Below, piece after piece: positions 60,377 through 64,000 of a DNA stretch of 64,000 nt. The notes below the pieces were generated by a model. That model worked only from the letters and a program-made list of their open reading frames with translations. It was not told the DNA's origin and ran no database searches. A program made the position numbers and the translations under genes. The stretch is from Ooceraea biroi (lineage: Eukaryota > Arthropoda > Insecta > Hymenoptera > Formicidae): positions 5,285,624 to 5,349,623 of the forward strand of contig NC_039507.1 in NCBI RefSeq assembly GCF_003672135.1, written 5' to 3'. How positions within the stretch are numbered: the stretch's first letter is position 1; each line of letters starts with the position of its first letter.

Positions 60377-61630
60377 CTGAAACATAAAAAAGCTTTAATT
60401 TGTAAAACGAAACCAGCGAGGGAAAAAAACGATTTTTTGTCACGTAATTTATAACTGGAGTTGGGTGTAAGTTTACTGTTCATTAAACGCGCGATATGTC
60501 ATTTCGTACGTACGCCGCTAATCAAGGCACTTAAAAATTTGAAATATCGCATAGTGTTATTCAATACCAATTGTTGTTAACTTGTCCTAGAACTGTCCCG
60601 TGGTTAGCATAGCAGTGGTTAGTATATCAAACAACTATAAAATACGCTAACGCTATATACTGAATTATGGAATATGAACGGACTCTGACGTAAGAGTCGC
60701 GATATATGTATATGTATATGACACGAGACACGTAACGTCAAAGATCATTTGTGCTTGATTACTCCGCGTAATTTTTCATCAGAAATAACAGAGATCCGAG
60801 TCTCTATCATTTTTTTGACAATCTAATCATTATGTCGTCAATTTATACTTACGTATATGTACATGATACATGCACGATATTTGTGTGTAGATACGATTAT
60901 GATCCCGAAGCAGATAAAAAGTACAAATATACATTCACGATCGATATAAAGTTAATACCGCCTTATTACGACATTAACCGTAATTATGAAATAATGAGTG
61001 GTAATTACAGAAAACCGTGGTTAGGATAACAGGGGCATATGCACAAAGCTACGATAGTAATTCGATTTGTGTCATCGATCGTAGAGTCTATATACTGTAA
61101 TTCATAGAGACTATAGTGTAGTAACTTCCTTCGCAACACGCAAGGTTAATCCAATTTTCTAATTTCTGTAATATATTTAAATATGTGCCTATGCGCTTAT
61201 TAAGCGTCGGCTGCATGCACTACATTATATTGAATGCATCACATAATTAATTACAAAATGGATGTACGATATATACCAGAAACATTTATTAGATTTTACA
61301 AGGAGATCTAAATAATTATGTATGATTATAAATTATCATAATTATTATAATTATTTAGAATCGTGTGAAAATTATTTTAATTTGTATCACTTAATATTAT
61401 TCTCGTGATAATTTTGGAGAGGTTTAAAGAAGAAACAAAGCACATACCTATTCATAAATAGTAACAAATGCAATATATAGAATGCAGGCGAAGAAGAAAA
61501 TTTGTGTACTAAGTTGGGACACTCCGTGAACTTGTGTCGCAAATAAGATGGCACGTTTCTACGATTTCATGAATCATCCGTATTTTCGGGAAATTGGCTT
61601 TCAAGATACATGAGAACGAATATATATACA
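60377..61630. other. Intron or upstream region of the sulfotransferase
   Basis: AT-rich, with no recognisable anchor exon. Short frames at 60832-61029 (+) look like chance. Confidence 0.5.
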
Positions 61631-62599
61631 GGGTGTCCCGGGTTTTAACCGACAAACTGCGGGAGCATATTCTACTAGTGGAAATAAGAAAAAATTCTTA
61701 TATCGAGTTTGCTTAGAAATGCTTTATTACAAAGTTATAAACCAATATTGAAAAGAAATATGAGATAAGTAACAACGGAACATAGTGTAGAATTTGGAAG
61801 GTCGAAGATGTTTATGTTATGTGTATTCACATGTATTCATGTTCACTATGTTGAAACGATTCAGTATGATTGTTACTTTCACAACAGTAGCTGTTAGATT
61901 TCAATCGTCGTGTCAACTAGCAATTACTATCAGAATGCCAAAAGTGTTTTCAAATGAGGAATACACTGATATTCATTTCGTGTATGGATTCTGTGATGGA
62001 AATGCACGAGCTGCCGTACGAGAGTATCAACGTAGATTTCCTAACAGGAGAGTACCAGATAGTTCTGTGTTTAGTAATACCCATTTGCAATTACGTAATT
62101 TGGGTTCATTTCGACCTATGAATGAATATGATGATGTTCGTTCAGCTCTAAGACACCGACGACGCTCGGAAAGAATCTTAAATCTTTTTGATAATACTCC
62201 TACACAAAGTGTTCGATGTGCTTCGGCTCAACTGCAGATATCACGAAACACTATTTGAAGAACATTGCGTGCTGATGACAGATTCGCATATCATTACACA
62301 CCTGTATAAGAATTACTTCCAATCGATTATCAGAAACGAAATTTTCAGGAATGTCATACTGTAACAAATTCTGTACTACGTCGATGTCTAGCTTGTATCG
62401 ATGTGCAAGGACAATATTTTGAAATGCGTCACTAAATCATTGCGTACATAATTTTTATTTTTGTGAAAAAATCCGTTGTTACTTATCTCATATTTCTTTT
62501 CAATATTGGTTTATAACTTTGTAATAAAGCATTTCTAAGCAAACTCGATATAAGAATTTTTTCTTATTTCCACTAGTAGAATATGCTCCCGCAGTTTGT
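61631..62599 (+). mobile_element. Internally deleted DUF4817-type transposon with 128-bp inverted arms
   Basis: Arms at 61652-61779 and 62472-62599 read as exact reverse complements over 128 bp. The left side has 21 further bases (starting GGGTGTCCCGGG) that are missing on the right, where a CA repeat begins. The interior carries the N-terminal part of a transposase gene and a short remnant of its C-terminus. The DDE core is absent. Confidence 0.82.
61935..62434 (+). pseudogene. Transposase remnant (DUF4817-like N-terminal domain)
   Basis: From MPKVFSNEEYTDIHFVYGF the frame gives the helix-turn-helix type N-terminus common in ant and other insect elements (AAVREYQRRFPNRRVPD). It then hits TGA at 62256-62258 and another stop (TAA) near 62308 while homologous-looking sequence continues (LRADDRFAYHYTPV, then QKRNFQEC). 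After a jump that removes the catalytic core, about 20 residues ending YFEMRH remain before the final stop. Confidence 0.75.
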
Positions 62600-62616
62600 A
62601 CACACACACACACAGA

Positions 62617-62700
62617 GGGTGTCCCGGGTTTTAACCGACAAACTGCGGGAGCATATTCTACTAGTGGAAATAAAAAAAAATTCTTATATCGAATTTGCTT
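62617..62700 (+). mobile_element. Truncated second copy of the same element's left end
   Basis: 84 bp beginning GGGTGTCCCGGGTTTTAACC match the left end of the neighbouring element in direct orientation, with few differences (A-run length and one substitution). The copy breaks off into a TA repeat. Confidence 0.9.
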
Positions 62701-64000
62701 ATATATATATATATACTTTGATCTACGTCATTTCTGTCATAGTTCTTTCGTCATGATGTAAAATATGTCAATAATATATAATAATTTTTTTTATTAAGTA
62801 TTATTTCTTAAGGATAACAAAAGGATATTCTATTCATCTTAGAATAATAAAATTTTCTCTGTATTTTGCAACATTCTCTCTCATTTATATTAAAACTTTT
62901 GCAAGATACGTTTTTGTTTAATAATCAGCAATTTTTTGTAGAAACATTTCACTAAATTTATGATTAGAACATATAGTTCTTTTTTTCATCTTTAAATTAT
63001 AGAAAGTTAACCAGACTTTATCACAAATTGATTACGATCACATACTGCAGACTGAAACTTTGTAGTGACTTAAATGACGATCATCAGGCTGTTCATTTAA
63101 TTAGGGTGATTTCTTATTATATAGATTTAGGATAGTTTAATGCAGGAAAATCGCATCGATGCGCATAGCGAGACGATGGTAAGACTGAATGCAGAACTAC
63201 CGGCTTCCGCTTATTGATTTCGATGTAGAACGCGCCTTGTGCTGGCGGTAAATGTGGGCCACGGAGGGTAGTGGTGCACCGCGCACGTTTGTGCATCGGC
63301 GCATCGTGCATGCACGTGCGACCCTGCAGGGCATTAGGATCGTTATTTTTTTGCTGTATTTCTGCGTTTATTTCCGTTAAGTTGCTGCTTCGTTGCTCGC
63401 TGTGCCAGTGATAGGATAGATACCGATTAAACAGCTTTTCAAAGTGCAGTTAGATGTTCGCCTGTTAGCCACAAAAGTGCTGTTGTAGAGAAATAACGGA
63501 TAAACGAGTTCTCTCGAGCGATATGAGAACAGGTTTTTCTTCTTTGGTACTAACAATCACAAATTTTTATTTATTTTGTAACTCTTTTTACCATTTCTGT
63601 GATTATTTTCCATTTGATAATTAAATGCCTTCGAATAAAAATATTTCGTATTTTCCTATTTATATGATTTTGCATATTAAACCTTTTTTAAACTTTGATT
63701 ATCGTTTTCTTTTATTACAATTTTAAATATTAAATACATTTTCATTCATGATTTCGAATTTTTGTATCTCTAGATGTAAAAGGTTTTTTCCGTTCTGCAC
63801 TGGAATTAACCTTTAATTTGCTATTTTGGAAATTTTGTTAATAGGAACAATTTTGTATCATTTCTAAATAAAAGGAAAATATCCGCAATACTATTTTTCA
63901 AATGTGTTTATGTGTTCATTCCGTCATTATCTTGTTACAAACATTTTCACGCGATTTCTCGATTTATGTACTTTTAGTTTCTATGTAAAAATATAGTGTC
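62701..64000. other. Non-coding right edge
   Basis: AT-rich apart from a CpG-rich patch at about 63140-63480, which could be a promoter or the first exon of a gene outside the window (or of the sulfotransferase). No recognised coding exon. Confidence 0.45.

Noticed and set aside
60120..60385. ATG at 60383-60385 as the sulfotransferase start
   Set aside because: It lies inside a T-rich acceptor tract (TTTATGTTTCAG), and a start here would leave the enzyme without its membrane anchor.
1..64000. CRISPR arrays, tRNA and rRNA genes, known conserved microRNAs
   Set aside because: None seen. No regularly spaced repeats and no tRNA-like arm patterns or familiar mature microRNA strings were noticed on reading. 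A tool-based scan could still find divergent ones.

Overview
This looks like animal nuclear DNA, almost certainly from a hymenopteran insect and probably an ant. The background is AT-rich with scattered CpG-rich islands. Genes are multi-exon with GT-AG introns, and all recognisable proteins are arthropod-type. Mariner, hAT-like and DUF4817-type elements are present. No phage, plasmid, operon or CRISPR features are visible.

Region 1-16 kb is gene-dense. It holds an unresolved minus-strand gene fragment at the edge (114-758), the NF45/ILF2 gene (+, 1246-2847), beta-sarcoglycan (-, 3500-5144, tail-to-tail with NF45), and a head-to-head pair of secreted trypsin-like serine proteases. The left protease (-, 6554-9786) has a CLIP domain. 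The right one (+, 12063-15777) lacks it and carries a dead mariner copy (13241-14503) in one intron. I rebuilt all of these exon by exon, and reading frames close across every junction.

Region 16-50 kb is mostly non-coding. It contains a glycogen-targeting PP1 regulatory subunit (PPP1R3 family, -, 24486-28574) whose large intron hosts a 541-bp fold-back element with 201-bp arms. There are two further exon-like blocks (24156-24347 and 19648-19914) that could be alternative C-termini. The interval 28.6-50.2 kb is a gene desert with two MITE-like elements, several simple repeats, a diverged tandem duplication, and orphan CpG-rich islands (notably 44.6-45.3 kb) that look like promoters or first exons without a recognisable gene.

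Region 50-64 kb holds a complete 12-exon tankyrase gene (-, 50259-56217, 1214 aa), a probable bidirectional promoter, a small unrecognised acidic protein gene (+, 56787-57406), and the catalytic exons of a Golgi carbohydrate sulfotransferase (-, 58631-60376, N-terminus missing). It ends with an internally deleted transposon bounded by identical 128-bp inverted arms (61631-62599) and a second truncated copy.

Functionally the genes are a typical unlinked eukaryotic neighbourhood: RNA binding, muscle membrane complex, extracellular protease cascade, glycogen metabolism, ADP-ribosylation and glycan sulfation. The clearest local evolutionary story is the protease pair: same exon phases, but one copy lacks the CLIP exon and has an extra intron. 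All functional statements come from motif recognition by eye, and no database search was run.
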